Assembly: GCA_033807695.1 (NCBI GenBank)
Contig: CM066306.1
Location: 1,922,001 to 1,986,000, forward strand
Source: Daedaleopsis sinensis
Lineage: Eukaryota > Basidiomycota > Agaricomycetes > Polyporales > Polyporaceae
Reading direction: 5' to 3'
Length of the DNA: 64,000 nucleotides
Shown here one piece after another: positions 10,770-25,340 of the stretch. Within the stretch, counting starts at the first letter, position 1, and each line of letters starts with the position of its first letter. The position numbers and the translations under genes were made by a program. The notes beneath the pieces are model-generated. The model saw only the letters and a program-made list of their open reading frames with translations. It had not been told where the DNA came from and made no database searches.

Positions 10770-12535
10770 ATGGACGTTGGAAAAGCATGTGCTCCCGATA
10801 GCAGTGGGGATCAGGATCCTAATCCCATGGCTACTCAAGGACAATCCAGTGGAAGGGAAGGTGAATCGTTTGCAGCGGTGTCGAGTCAATCGCATACTCA
10901 CTGTGATGAGTGCACCGTAGCATCAGTGCATGAACGTGCACACGCACTGAGCCCATCCGTCCTCTCATCGCTTGCGAAGTCTACATCGTCAACGTCCCTC
11001 GCGCCGTGTTCGGAGACCCCATATGTACCCACAGGTGGGCCGAATTTTCTACGAAGGACAAAGGCTTCGTGACTCACTGCTGGTCAGGCGAGATGCCCTA
11101 TCTTCCCTTCGAGCTCATCCACTCTATTGTGAATTCTGCGGACAACTCAACTCTGTGCGCCCTTTCCCTCGTAAACCACGCGCTCCGCGAGGCGGCGACA
11201 GCCTGTCTATACCGTGCTTTACACCTGCACAAGCCCACCACCGCGGTGAAATGTCTTCAAACTCTCAATCGGGCCCCAGAGCTGGCATGCCACGTTCGCG
11301 ATCTCTCCATGATGTTCCAAAGAGATGTCAACTTTACCGAATCCTTCCGTGCTCTCTTAGGACGTGCCCTTCATAACACTTCGCAGCTCGTATCCGTCAA
11401 GCTGAATGTCTCCGGTTCACTCGGGAAACATCTTCGTGGCTGTTCCTTTCGCCTAACAAACCTGCACATTGCATGCGATTGGGATGTCAATCTCATGGAC
11501 TGGCTCGATGAACAATCTGCCCTTGGCGACCTCGTTTTCAATGGTCTGCCTGACCCTCAGATTCAATTAGCCAGTACCGCCCTCCCTAATCTCCGCCGCA
11601 TTGTTGCCGTCCCATCTCTGGCGAGCTTGGTTGTTCCTGGCAGACCAGTACAGCAAGTTTTCGTCACTTGTGTGGTTTATCACACAATCCCCACGGAGAC
11701 CATCGAGACCTTAGCACAGGCTTGCAAGTTATCTACGGGGCCTGTCCGTGTCGTATATGTTCAATACAAGCCTCGGCACCACCGGTGTTCAGCCGAAGAT
11801 ATTTTCCAAAGCCTCTCGCCCTTACCGTCGCACCTACCTCATCTTGCCAAGTTTGTGCTCGCATACAACGTCGTTGTGGACGAAGTAAGTGGGTCTCTAC
11901 AAACACATGTATGTTAGTTAACTTGTCTCCAGCACTTTCGCGAGGCCCTCGGGAACTTTATCGGGAAGTTTGGACGACTCGAGTCGCTGTACATCGAATC
12001 AGGACAGCGGTCGGCGGACGAACTCGTTGCAGAGAACGATGTGCTTCGTCAGCTCGCCATTGCACTTGGCGATCGCTGTCCCACTCTTCGTGCCATCAGA
12101 TTGCCAGATACGTTCTATGCTTACCGGGCTCCCCGGGAGTGGCTCAGAGTCTCGGACGTAATGGTGATGGTCAAGCAACAGCGAGACGCGGCGATGAGCT
12201 TTGTGACTCAGACAAGGAACACCATGCCCGATGCTACGGATAACTCTCGGGTTATTCACAGCTCTCCCCGTGGTGCGCCGTGGGCGGGCCCGATGATCCC
12301 CGCCGTCCTGCAGGAGAGTGGTGGATGGAACGGCACTGTGCTTCCTCGTGGAGGGAATGGTGGAGCGGACATATTTGACCTTGGGTTAATGTCTCCAGAG
12401 CAAGATGCAACCCTCGCTTTCGCGACAAACCTCCTCTACGAGAGCGCATACATCATGAATAGCGTCGTGACCGCCGCGGCAGGCCTAGGTATCTTCAATG
12501 CCGACGAAAATCCACCATCAGAGTCACTCACGTGA
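10770..12535 (+). CDS. F-box-like protein with diverged leucine-rich region
   Basis: Exons 10770-11034, 11088-11884 and 11933-12535 join into 554 residues. The first 88 residues are Ser/Thr-rich. The splice at 11035-11087 (GTGGGC donor, CAG acceptor) fuses them to MPYLPFELIHSIVNSA, an F-box-like helix-turn-helix (LPFELIHSIV...LSLVNHALREAA) at about residues 91-135. The following 270 residues are rich in Leu and Val, with pieces such as LVSVKLNVSG and LTNLHIACDWD. This fits the irregular leucine-rich repeats common in basidiomycete F-box families. Such proteins recruit substrates to SCF ubiquitin ligases through Skp1; the substrate is unknown. A shorter model starting at ATG 11093 is possible. 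The final 100 residues are Gly-rich and unlike any domain recognised. Confidence 0.8.
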
Positions 12536-12836
12536 AGCCTTCTGAGAACGATGTAGATCATCAGTGTACGTGCTAGCTGTTATATTATTCGCTTCTCATT
12601 TTGTTGATTCGACCGGCGAATTCTTAGGCTCGTAAACCCCCTCGCTCTTCCTAGTCCCTCAGAGTACTACTGTTCCAGAGAGCTCATATATTAGTCGTCC
12701 AATATCAGACCGCTATGATAATGTGGTGCATGAGCTGAATCATGCTGCATGTAGTGCATAAGTACACTACGTACTGCTACTAGCACCAACTCAGGACAGC
12801 TGGCTCTCCGTCGTGCTCATGCATGTTTCATTCCAG
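12536..12836. other. Intergenic, no gene recognised
   Basis: This is AT-richer sequence with several GTAC/GTAG words (for example near 12760-12782). No upstream exons matching the GH7 relic that follows were recognised. Confidence 0.45.
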
Positions 12837-12929
12837 GCGAACGTCTTGGGCTGGGAGGGCTCACCGAACGACCCGAACGCGGGCCCGGGCCAGTACGGTG
12901 CATGCTGCAACGAGATGGACATCTGGGAG
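12837..12929 (+). pseudogene. Orphan catalytic exon of a GH7 cellobiohydrolase
   Basis: A 93-nt open segment flanked by TTCCAG and GTCAAG, as in a spliced exon, encodes 31 residues matching the GH7 catalytic region. It starts ANVLGWEG, continues with a loop of Asn/Pro/Gly residues, and ends ACCNEMDIWE. In GH7 enzymes the motif ExDxxE carries the nucleophile and acid/base glutamates; both glutamates and the central aspartate are present. Neither the preceding parts of GH7 nor the following TPHPC region was found within several hundred bases, so this is not a complete gene. It is best read as a relic left by deletion or a copied fragment. GH7 enzymes cut crystalline cellulose from the reducing end, which supports a wood-decay lifestyle. 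Confidence 0.75.
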
Positions 12930-13075
12930 GTCAAGGTTGCTGTCCTTCACAACAACAACAACGCTGAACTGTCCGATGTCTTCATCGCCCATAGCATACG
13001 AAAGAATTTGCGACTAAATGAGAAGTACATTGCCATGCGAAATCCACACTTTCTTAGGTGACCCTGCCTATCACA

Positions 13076-13859
13076 TCACGACGGAACGTTAGGCGGAGCA
13101 ACGTTCGTCTCGTCAAACATATATGCGAACGGGTCCCAGTTCCTATCGTCCCTCCACTCGTACTCCATCTGATTCGCGATCTTCCGGGCGGTGTCGAGCC
13201 CGTACACATGGCCGATCCACGCCAGCGTCGCATCGATGCCAGCGGTCACGCCGCCCGACGTCCAGATGTTCCCGTCGACGACGTACCGCGCCGTCTTGAC
13301 CCAGTCAACGTGCGGACCCATCGCCGTGATGCGCTTCCACAGCATCTTGTTCGTCGTCGCCTTCCTCCCGTCGAGGATGCCCGCCTTGGCCGGGAGGCCC
13401 GCCCCATTGCACACGGTGATGAGGTACTTGAGCGTCGGGTACGTCTCCCGCAGGAACGCGACGATGGGCTCGATGTCCCCGAGCTCGTCCGCGCCGAACC
13501 CGCCCGGAACGAGGAGCACCTCGAGGTCCGTGGGGGGGTCTGCGAACGTGTGCGTCGGCACGATGCGGATCCCGAAGTCGGAGCCGTGCACGTTCATGCG
13601 CGGGTCCGGGATCGCGCTCGATTGCGCGTCCGCCGTCGGGGCGATCACGTACAGGTCGAGCTTGCGGAACCAGGAGAGCATCTGGAGCGCCTCGATGGGC
13701 CCGATAGCGTCAAGCGGCTCGAAGCCGGGGAAGACGAGGACGCCGACCTTTGTCGGGAGGTCGGTCTGGGACGCTATGATCGAAGATATGTCAGTGTAGG
13801 TCAGTGTTCATCATACAGTTCGCACACAAAATCGGCGTACCATTGGTTTGCTCGCTCAT
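13076..13859 (-). CDS. DJ-1/PfpI superfamily protein (class I glutamine amidotransferase-like)
   Basis: A 19-nt first exon (13841-13859, MSEQTN) and a long second exon (13076-13773) give 238 residues. The fold signature is clear: strand KVGVLVFPGFEPLDAIGP at the start, LLVPGGFGADE, and the nucleophile elbow LITVCNGAGLPAKAG with the catalytic cysteine at about residue 128. ILDGRKATTNK and TSGGVTAGIDATLAWI follow. The ATTNK and TSGGVTAGID motifs are typical of the isocyanide-hydratase/PfpI-like branch rather than of human DJ-1. The reaction cannot be fixed from sequence; hydratase, glyoxalase-type or transcription-regulator roles all exist in this superfamily. It has no signal peptide, so it is probably cytosolic. 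The intron uses GTACGC and a TAG acceptor. Confidence 0.88.
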
Positions 13860-14639
13860 GGTGAAGATGTGGATGCCGAATCCACTATGAATCGGTTTTT
13901 ATTCTGTTGGAACTTGGCAAACCGGTTCTTTCCGGGCTTATACCGCAGGGCTCGGCTGTTGCTTGTTGATGCGCCCGTCGTGCGCGCTGATATCACTGCG
14001 TGCATCCCCAGATATCAAGCCCTTTGACACGCTGCCAAGTCAACTTGAAATGTTTGTGACACCGACAAAGGACCCTTTGTCTATGAGGCGCCGTTTGCTG
14101 ATTTATTAGTTCCCACACTTATGTCACACCGCCACATACACACTTGTTATCGGCGCACTTGTTTCGACGAACGCACACACATACATGTTTCTCCGGGTGA
14201 ATATCGAGTGAGAAACCGGCCATAGACTGTACCTACAGTCTCTATTACCTCTCTCATTTGTATAATAGGCATTAACGTAGCAGTAAGGTGCATAAATGTT
14301 GCAAAGATTGCCCGGTATGTCTGCTTATGTAATTTGCGGTAGGCGCTCCATGGCGCTTCTGCGAGCGACTAAGTGCTAGTACTTGAGTACTTCAAGTTAG
14401 GCCTTAGAGCTTAGAGCTTAGGTACTGATGATCTAACCTAGTGATTCAAACGAGTCTCAAAGGGTTATTAATACTAGAAGTACTTAGTGATAGCCTCCAA
14501 GATTTGAACGACATAAGTAATATAAGTACTACTCAATAAGCCCATCATTGGAGTGCTTGATCCTAGTAGTTAAGCTGAGGAGTACCAAGAAGAGGTATAA
14601 GGCCTAACTATAACTCGGGGGGCTTCAACTCAACAAGTA
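13860..14639. other. Intergenic, AT-rich, repeat-like
   Basis: The first 200 bases should contain the DJ-1-like promoter. From about 14380 the sequence is AT-rich, with many AGTACTT/TTAGAG words, similar in texture to the left edge of the window. No coding frame was recognised. Confidence 0.45.
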
Positions 14640-15206
14640 CTATCATGTACGAGGTTTTGCAAAATTGCAAAATTTGACAAATCCGCGCTACTCCCCCGTC
14701 CCTTCACGGATTATGATATAATATTTGCAGGTACAATCTACAGTATGTCTCTGCACTATATGTCTACACAGATTGAGCAGAATGGAAGGGAGGAGGGCGG
14801 ACGAAGGGGTAACATTTGTATACACCCCCCTGTCACGCCATCAATCGAGAGATCCCTCGATGTACACCAAGCGTTGGACCGTATGTTTTTGCCTGTGAGG
14901 TACTGAGGATGCTACATACGCGTTTGAGACACCCGATTCTCTCAGAAAAACGTTTGCCATGACATAGTCAAGTTAGAATGTGCAATTTGGGCGCTGTTTG
15001 CACAGTGGTGCAAAGTATGCATTTCTCGGGCGCGTAAATTCTTACTTCCGTTGTGTTCGCAATTCTTATGCTACGTCCATCAAACTTCATAAAAGTGTTC
15101 CTTGATGCATTCGATATATACGTACCAAAAACTGATTTTGTGCACCCCCATTTGAAGGAGAGACGGAAGTTGCAAAATAAATTTTGCAAAACCCCGTACA
15201 TGATAG
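14640..15206. mobile_element. Candidate non-autonomous TIR element (MITE-like)
   Basis: The left end CTATCATGTACGAGGTTTTG (14640 on) matches the reverse complement of the right end at 15206, which reads CTATCATGTACGGGGTTTTG. Twenty-six of the first 27 positions agree, the match extending through GCAAAATT. Each end is bordered by TA (14638-14639 and 15207-15208), as expected for a Tc1/mariner-type TA target duplication. The 567-bp interior is AT-rich and has no transposase-sized frame. It therefore looks like a non-autonomous element moved by a transposase encoded elsewhere. The class is inferred from the TA flanks only. Confidence 0.65.
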
Positions 15207-16262
15207 TACTACCAATCTCTTCCGCTCTAATGAGCGCCTACAGGAGGCAGATATATTACATAAGCTTGGGGTTTACTTAGTATCGTCGAGATGGATTTGA
15301 TTTAAATGCTAATGCATTGAGGCCTTCTGGAGCTACGCGAGGTCATCATAGACCTACTAGATGCTGAATAGAGGTCATAGATACTATTCACGCCGGTAAT
15401 ACACTCTAGAGTTAGCTGAAGACAACATACTATGTGTGTGTGCGTCGGTCGAAACAACTTGAAGTGCGCCGTTGACAAATGTGTATGTGGCGGTGTCACA
15501 TAAGTATAGGGAAATTAATAAATCAGCAAACGGCGCTTCATATTTGTCTGATTCAGTGACAGGAAAGATGGGGGATGCACATATGCTGCAGATATGCATG
15601 TCTTGCCCACCGAAATCTGGGGATGCATGCTGTGATATATGAGCATCAGCGCACGCGACGGGCGCACTGATCTGCATCAGTGTGCCTGGGGCTTGCAAGT
15701 CCGAGCGGTTTGAAAACCGTGCATCTTGCAAGCCCATGTGTATACTCTACTTACTCTACTAGACTCTACTCTACTATTCCGACTGAATCCGTCCTCCCTG
15801 TCTCGGGCGCTTCTACTGCTGTACTGGAGCCCGACTCGGACCTTTGTCTTGAACCACCTACTTACATCGACCCGCAGCCAAGTACCTCTGCCTCACATGT
15901 TGCCGTACCGTATCAACCGCCTTGCGCGGGCGGATGTAGGTCTGGTCGAGGCACTGCTGACGCGCGATCGCCGCTTGGCAGGGTGGCAGACATCCTGGGC
16001 CTGGGTTCTTCAGTCGGTGTATGTTCTCGTCGAGAGCCCTAGTACAGCTAGTACATAATGGACCTGGACGTGTGGAATATTGATAATTCATGTCTCGTCA
16101 TCTGGTGGAATCGGATCCAGCGTGCGTAGCATCCCGTTCACCAAGCTTCAAGTACACTACTAGTACTAACTCCGAGTCAGTATATACTATATCATGATTC
16201 ATGCACATGATGAAGGCCGGGCGCCTAAGCCATGGCGTCCCATAATGAGGATCACGTGCTTG
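15207..16262. other. Intergenic, no gene recognised
   Basis: Overlapping open frames between 15680 and 16060 do not share a recognisable domain. The remaining sequence is AT-rich and repeat-like. No RNA gene was recognised. Confidence 0.45.
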
Positions 16263-16279
16263 ACGCGTTACGGACGCGT
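16263..16279. promoter_or_regulatory. Twin MluI cell-cycle boxes upstream of SMC3
   Basis: ACGCGT occurs at 16263-16268 and 16274-16279, 11 bp apart and 126-142 bp upstream of the SMC3 start codon. ACGCGT is the binding core of the MBF (Mbp1/Swi6-type) complex, which turns on S-phase genes in fungi. A GACCAC microsatellite lies between these sites and the ATG, around 16319-16350. Confidence 0.6.
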
Positions 16280-16404
16280 CGAAATGGCCTGAAATGGCGC
16301 GCGACCGCGACTCAGTCAACTGTGACCACGACCACGACCACGATCACGATCAACTCGACTACTTCTGCCTGTTGAGGCCTTCTCATGCTCATTGCTTGGT
16401 CACG

Positions 16405-20924
<4,520 letters not shown>

Positions 20925-21186
20925 TGTTTTGCTCGGTTGTGTGTTTGTGTTCGGTTTGCTGTCCTTGCTATCGTTATGTCGTCTGTACCAACAGAATCTG
21001 TACTCATCTGTATACCTGTCTCAATCGAGTCTCGAGCTATCATGCAGGCCATTCCTGATTAAGTATGCAAACAGCGACCACAAGCAAAGTCCCGGGTATG
21101 TACGCGTGTAAATATTAAGTAGAGCATGCAGTCCCTCAAGGTACCTACCAAGCTTAGCTTCAAGTCTCGTATCCACCATCTCAGAG

Positions 21187-22870
21187 TCAGTGGGCTTTAC
21201 CGTTCCCGTTCGCATGGTGCCCGTTCCCGTTCCCGTGCGCATGCGCAAACCCGTTGCCCTTCCGCTGGCCGCCCTCCGCCTCCGCCATGTCGTACGCCTG
21301 GTAGAGCCGCTCGAAGCGCTCGAGGAGCACCTCGCCCGCGTGCGGGTGCTCCTCCCACACGGGCACGGCGACGACGCCCGGCGCCGCGCGCCCGCAGCGG
21401 TCGTTCTCCGCGCCGAAGCGCAGCGCCTGCACGCGCGCGCCGCGCGCCGCGAGGTCGCGGTACGTGTGCCAGTGCGGGTACGTCACGTCTGCGGGCGCGA
21501 TCTGTGGGTTCGTGCGCGGGGTCGGGATGGAGCGCAGGGGGACGAGCGCGAGGTGCACGGTCGCGACTGCGGCGGCGTAGACGGACATGAGGACGTGGCG
21601 CGAGCCGAGGGTGCGGATCTGGAGGAAGGGGGGAAGGTGAGCCTGCGTGCAGACGCGGGAGACGGGAGACGGGAGGGGAAGGACGTACGAGGAAGAAGAC
21701 GGAGATCATGAGGGTGCGCCAGCCCCAGAGGCGGATGTTGAGCAGCGAGCTCATGTTCGTCGCCACGATCCCGGGGGAGACTGCGAAGTGGTGGATCTCG
21801 CCGTGCGGCGCGACGAGCTCGCGCATGGACGACGCGGCGCCGGTCTCCTGCGCCTCGAGTGTGCGCGCTTCGAGCTCCGTGCAGAGGAGGTCCGTCTGGA
21901 ACTTGGAGGCCTGGTACGAGTGCAGCGTCTTCGTGAGCTGCCAGTCGTCCTTGGGGTCGAAGGCGGGCTCGGCGTCGAGCGAGGACATCCAGAGCACGCG
22001 CGCGGAGCGGCCGGTGGCCCGCGCGTAGGCGAGCAGCGAGGCCTGCACGGAGCGATACTGCGGACGGGGCGGACATGAGATGAGGGGCGGGGAGGGTTTG
22101 GATGGAGGAGGGACTGACCAGGACGTAGTGCCCGAAGACGTTGCATTGCCACGTGTAGCCGAGGTTGTCGTTGCTGAGAACCCCGTTTACTTGGATGTTC
22201 CGGCGGGGGAACTGGGTGGCGAGCATTGGGAACCTGAGAAGGTCCCATATGAAGCCGAAGAGGTCCAGGTGGCTGTATGTCGCGGTGCCTGCATTAAATA
22301 TGAGGTGTGAGATGTACTCGTACCTGGGTGATGGTCGCATTGGGTGTTTGCACATAGAAATTAGATGGTGCGTTCGATACGCCTCGGAGAGTTAAACGCA
22401 CTTTTCTGTCACTGTCCTCCCAAAGGCCAGCACGCTCTTCACTGAGGACAGGTCGAGGACCTCCAGCTCCAGTCTGACATTTTCCCTGAACTTCTTTGCG
22501 TCCATTTGCCTTTTTGACCCCCGCTTCATCTTTGCGATGTGCTCGTCCAGGAGGGCGTAGAGTTTCGTTCTGGCGTCCTCCGCACGTTTGGGGTCGCGGC
22601 AGGCCATGATGATGGTGACGCCTGCTTCTGGATCGAACACATACTCATCGACGAGGCCGCGCTCCGTGTCGGCATGGGTCGTGTCCTGGACATCGAGCTT
22701 GAAGTACGGCTGGGCGTCGGGTGGGCTTGGTTCGGAGAGCTGGATAAGAAGACGGTGGCAGATGCCGAAGCCGATCCCGCTGGTCGCGTTTGTCTCATTA
22801 CGAGTAAGCGCTGAGAATGATCGACATACCCATTAGCCCCGGTGACGACGAAGACGAGGGGTTGGGCCAT
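21187..22870 (-). CDS. ERG27: Sterol 3-keto reductase (ERG27-type short-chain dehydrogenase)
   Basis: Five exons (22830-22870, 22402-22779, 22119-22323, 21689-22057, 21187-21618) give 474 residues. The cofactor motif TGANGGIG is formed across the first splice, at residues 10-17. MACRDPKRAEDAR and HLIFNAGTATYSHL follow. YTWQCNVFGHYVL and the active site (Ser near 233, Tyr256-x3-Lys260 in SYQASK) are in the ERG27 arrangement, with the family-typical insertion DPKDDWQLTKT before the tyrosine. ERG27 reduces the 3-keto intermediate during C-4 demethylation in ergosterol synthesis, at the ER with NADPH. The C-terminal 40 residues are Gly/His/Asn-rich (HANGNGKAH) and are an extension relative to yeast. 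The gene is divergent from the mitochondrial transcription factor gene, with 221 bp between start codons. Confidence 0.9.
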
Positions 22871-23091
22871 CTGGGGCTGGGGGGGTTGGGAGAGGGGACG
22901 AGGAGGATGCGGGGGAAGAGTGCCTGGTCTCCGCTGTCGTCCACGGAGAAGACTGTCTGAAAATATCGTCCCACTCGAGCGGGATGACCGTGAGCGCCAA
23001 GAAAACTGCCAAATGGGGCCCGGACCGGGAAGGAGGACTGTCAGAGGCTTGGGCTCAGCTTGGGCTCGAGTCGTGCTCTGCGCTGGACGTG

Positions 23092-24594
23092 ATGCTCTCT
23101 GCCCGCCTCCGCCCTCCGCTAGCCTCCCTCCGCCCACGACAGTTCTCGTCCGCGCCCGCCCTCCCGCCCCTCCCGCCCCTCGACAAGTGGCGCGCCGCGT
23201 ATCCTCCCCACATCGCCGGCCGCAGGGACCGCGTCTCCCTCAAGAACCTCGACACTGCACGCGCCGTCGCCCGCTCCTTCATCCAGTCCACTCCAGATCA
23301 TGACGCGGGGAAGATCGTCATAGAAGCCTTCCCAGGTATGTGTGCTATGTGCTCTGTGCACGGGAGTGGGGACTGAACGTATCATCCATCCAGGTCCTGG
23401 CGCGTTGTCGCGCGCGCTCTTGGAACTCCCCTCCAAATCTCTCCGCAAGCTCATCATCCTCGAAAACGATGAGGCTTTCCTGAAGTCTCTTGAGGTAGGT
23501 ACGCTTCTATGCCTCTCGACCTGTCCCGGTCCCCGACCTTCGATATCCAGCCTCTGCAAGTTGATCCTCGCGTGACGGTCGTGCCCATGTCTGGCCACAG
23601 CTGGGACACATACAATCATCTGGAAGAGCAAGGACTGCTGCAAGATGTCGTGACAGTCCCTTGGGAAGACGAAGCGCGTCAGTCCATCCTCGTCCCAGTA
23701 CCGCGTCACTTCTTTTGACCTTCTGACCACGCGTGGACAGTGCCCAACCTGCACTTCGTCTCCCACCTCCCCCACAGCGTCAAGGGCGAACAGCTCATCG
23801 CCCAGCTGTATCGGTGCATACCCGAGCGTTCGTGGCTCTTCCAGTACGGCCGCGTGCCGATGCACACCCTCATGAGTGAGCATGTCTGGTCGGTAAGTCT
23901 CTCGCTGCGCCTGTGTCGCTTCCCCAGCTCATCGCACACTGCCGTGTCCGGATAGCGTCTCTCCGGACCAGTCACCTCCTACAAACGATGTAAATTGGGC
24001 ATCATCGGGGAGGCGACCTCGGACATCAAAGAGGCGCTGAACGCCGAGGTGCTCGAGCCGTACGAAGACCACTTCTACCCTGCCCCGGCATCGGGGCGGG
24101 GCGCGGGGTCGACGCGCCGCGCGGGCCAGCCCGTCCACGCCATCTCGTCGATCCCGTACACCGAGCAGATCATCCAGCGCGGGATGATCGACCAGTGGGA
24201 CTACTGTCTGCGCCGGCTGTTCGTGCTGAAGAGCACGACGCTCAAGGACGCGCTCAAGTACGCACACACGTCTTCTTTCGCGCATCCTGGCCTCCCTTGC
24301 TCACAGCATCGTGCCTCGCTCTAGCTCGTTGGCCCCGGGGGCGCGCACGCTCGTCGAGTACCTCACGTCCCCGGAGCTCCCGCGCGAGCAGCGCGTGAAC
24401 GTCTCAAAACGGGTGCGCGACATGACGATCGCGGACTGGGCGCTCGTGCTGCGCGCGTTCGACAAGTGGCCGTTCAAGCCCGTGGTGCGTCTCTCTCCCA
24501 CCCACATCCACCCTGGGGTCTCTGCTCACCCTGTTGCGATGCGCAGGATCTGCTGGTCACGGACGCGTTCATCGACTCGGACGAAGAGCGGTAG
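23092..24594 (+). CDS. Mitochondrial transcription factor B / rRNA dimethyltransferase-like protein
   Basis: Seven exons (23092-23335, 23394-23494, 23551-23677, 23741-23892, 23956-24257, 24325-24484, 24547-24594) join into 377 residues. The N-terminus MLSARLRPPLASLRPRQFSS is basic and Ser-rich, as in a mitochondrial presequence. A diverged SAM-binding core follows: VIEAFPGPGALSRALLE matches motif I, IILENDEAFLKSLE matches motif II, and HFVSHLPHSV replaces the catalytic NLPY-type motif. Loss of that motif fits the fungal Mtf1/mtTFB branch, which helps mitochondrial RNA polymerase open promoters, better than an active KsgA/Dim1 enzyme. That choice is an inference. ATG 23092 was chosen because it begins the targeting sequence; the upstream frame extends to 22984 but overlaps the divergent promoter. 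Confidence 0.8.
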
Positions 24595-25340
24595 AGCAGC
24601 TGCTGTCTGAGTCGTGCACTGTGCCCGTGCTCACCGCTAATGTCCTTGCATATACCTGGCACTGGGCAGTATGAGACGCCTGCGTGGGCGTTCTGCTCAA
24701 CAACACCCGCGCCATGGACGCACCGCGCAGATGTGTTGCCTGCCAAGCCGTCTCCCCTACGAGGCACATCTAGATAAAATGAATGGATGGGGTTTCGTGC
24801 ACAATCCAGATATAGACGCTCGTTCTCTCGTGTCTTATGCTGTATCAATCCATCATCGTTGTGTTTCGCGCAACGAACTCTGCCTGAGGCCTGGGTCGTT
24901 CTTGACTCGAACGGAAAGAAGGGACAGACACGGCTGTGTGTTCTTCGTCAATGAGTATGACGTGTTGCACGCAGGTTGGGATCACACGTGCACTATGTAT
25001 GAGGGCAGTGGTTGTTAACTACATGTAGGGTGGAAATGACTCGGATGAGAGTCGAGACAAGCGTGCCATACTAAATATCGATGTTTCGTCGAGGTCATGA
25101 TCACTCCTCCTGCTAGTGGACGCCACTAAAAGAAAGCTCCGTCAAACCCCGTCGCCTTGTACCACTATGCTGCCGCAGACGTAGGTGTACGATGCATCCT
25201 TACCAAGGCAAACGTTTAACGGCACACGGCACTTGCGGTGGAGTTGAAATCCACCTATGTATGTACTATGACAACTCACATATGTACAGACACCATTACA
25301 CCGTAGATCACGGAAACAACAAGCAACAAGCCAAGCAACC
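24595..25340. other. Convergent intergenic region, no gene recognised
   Basis: This lies between the stop codons of the mitochondrial factor (plus strand) and CTF4 (minus strand). Short frames show no domain. It probably contains the two 3' untranslated regions. Confidence 0.5.

Noticed and set aside
15680..16060. Two overlapping plus-strand frames upstream of SMC3
   Set aside because: No recognisable motif, and the two frames compete; sequence texture matches the repeat-like neighbourhood.
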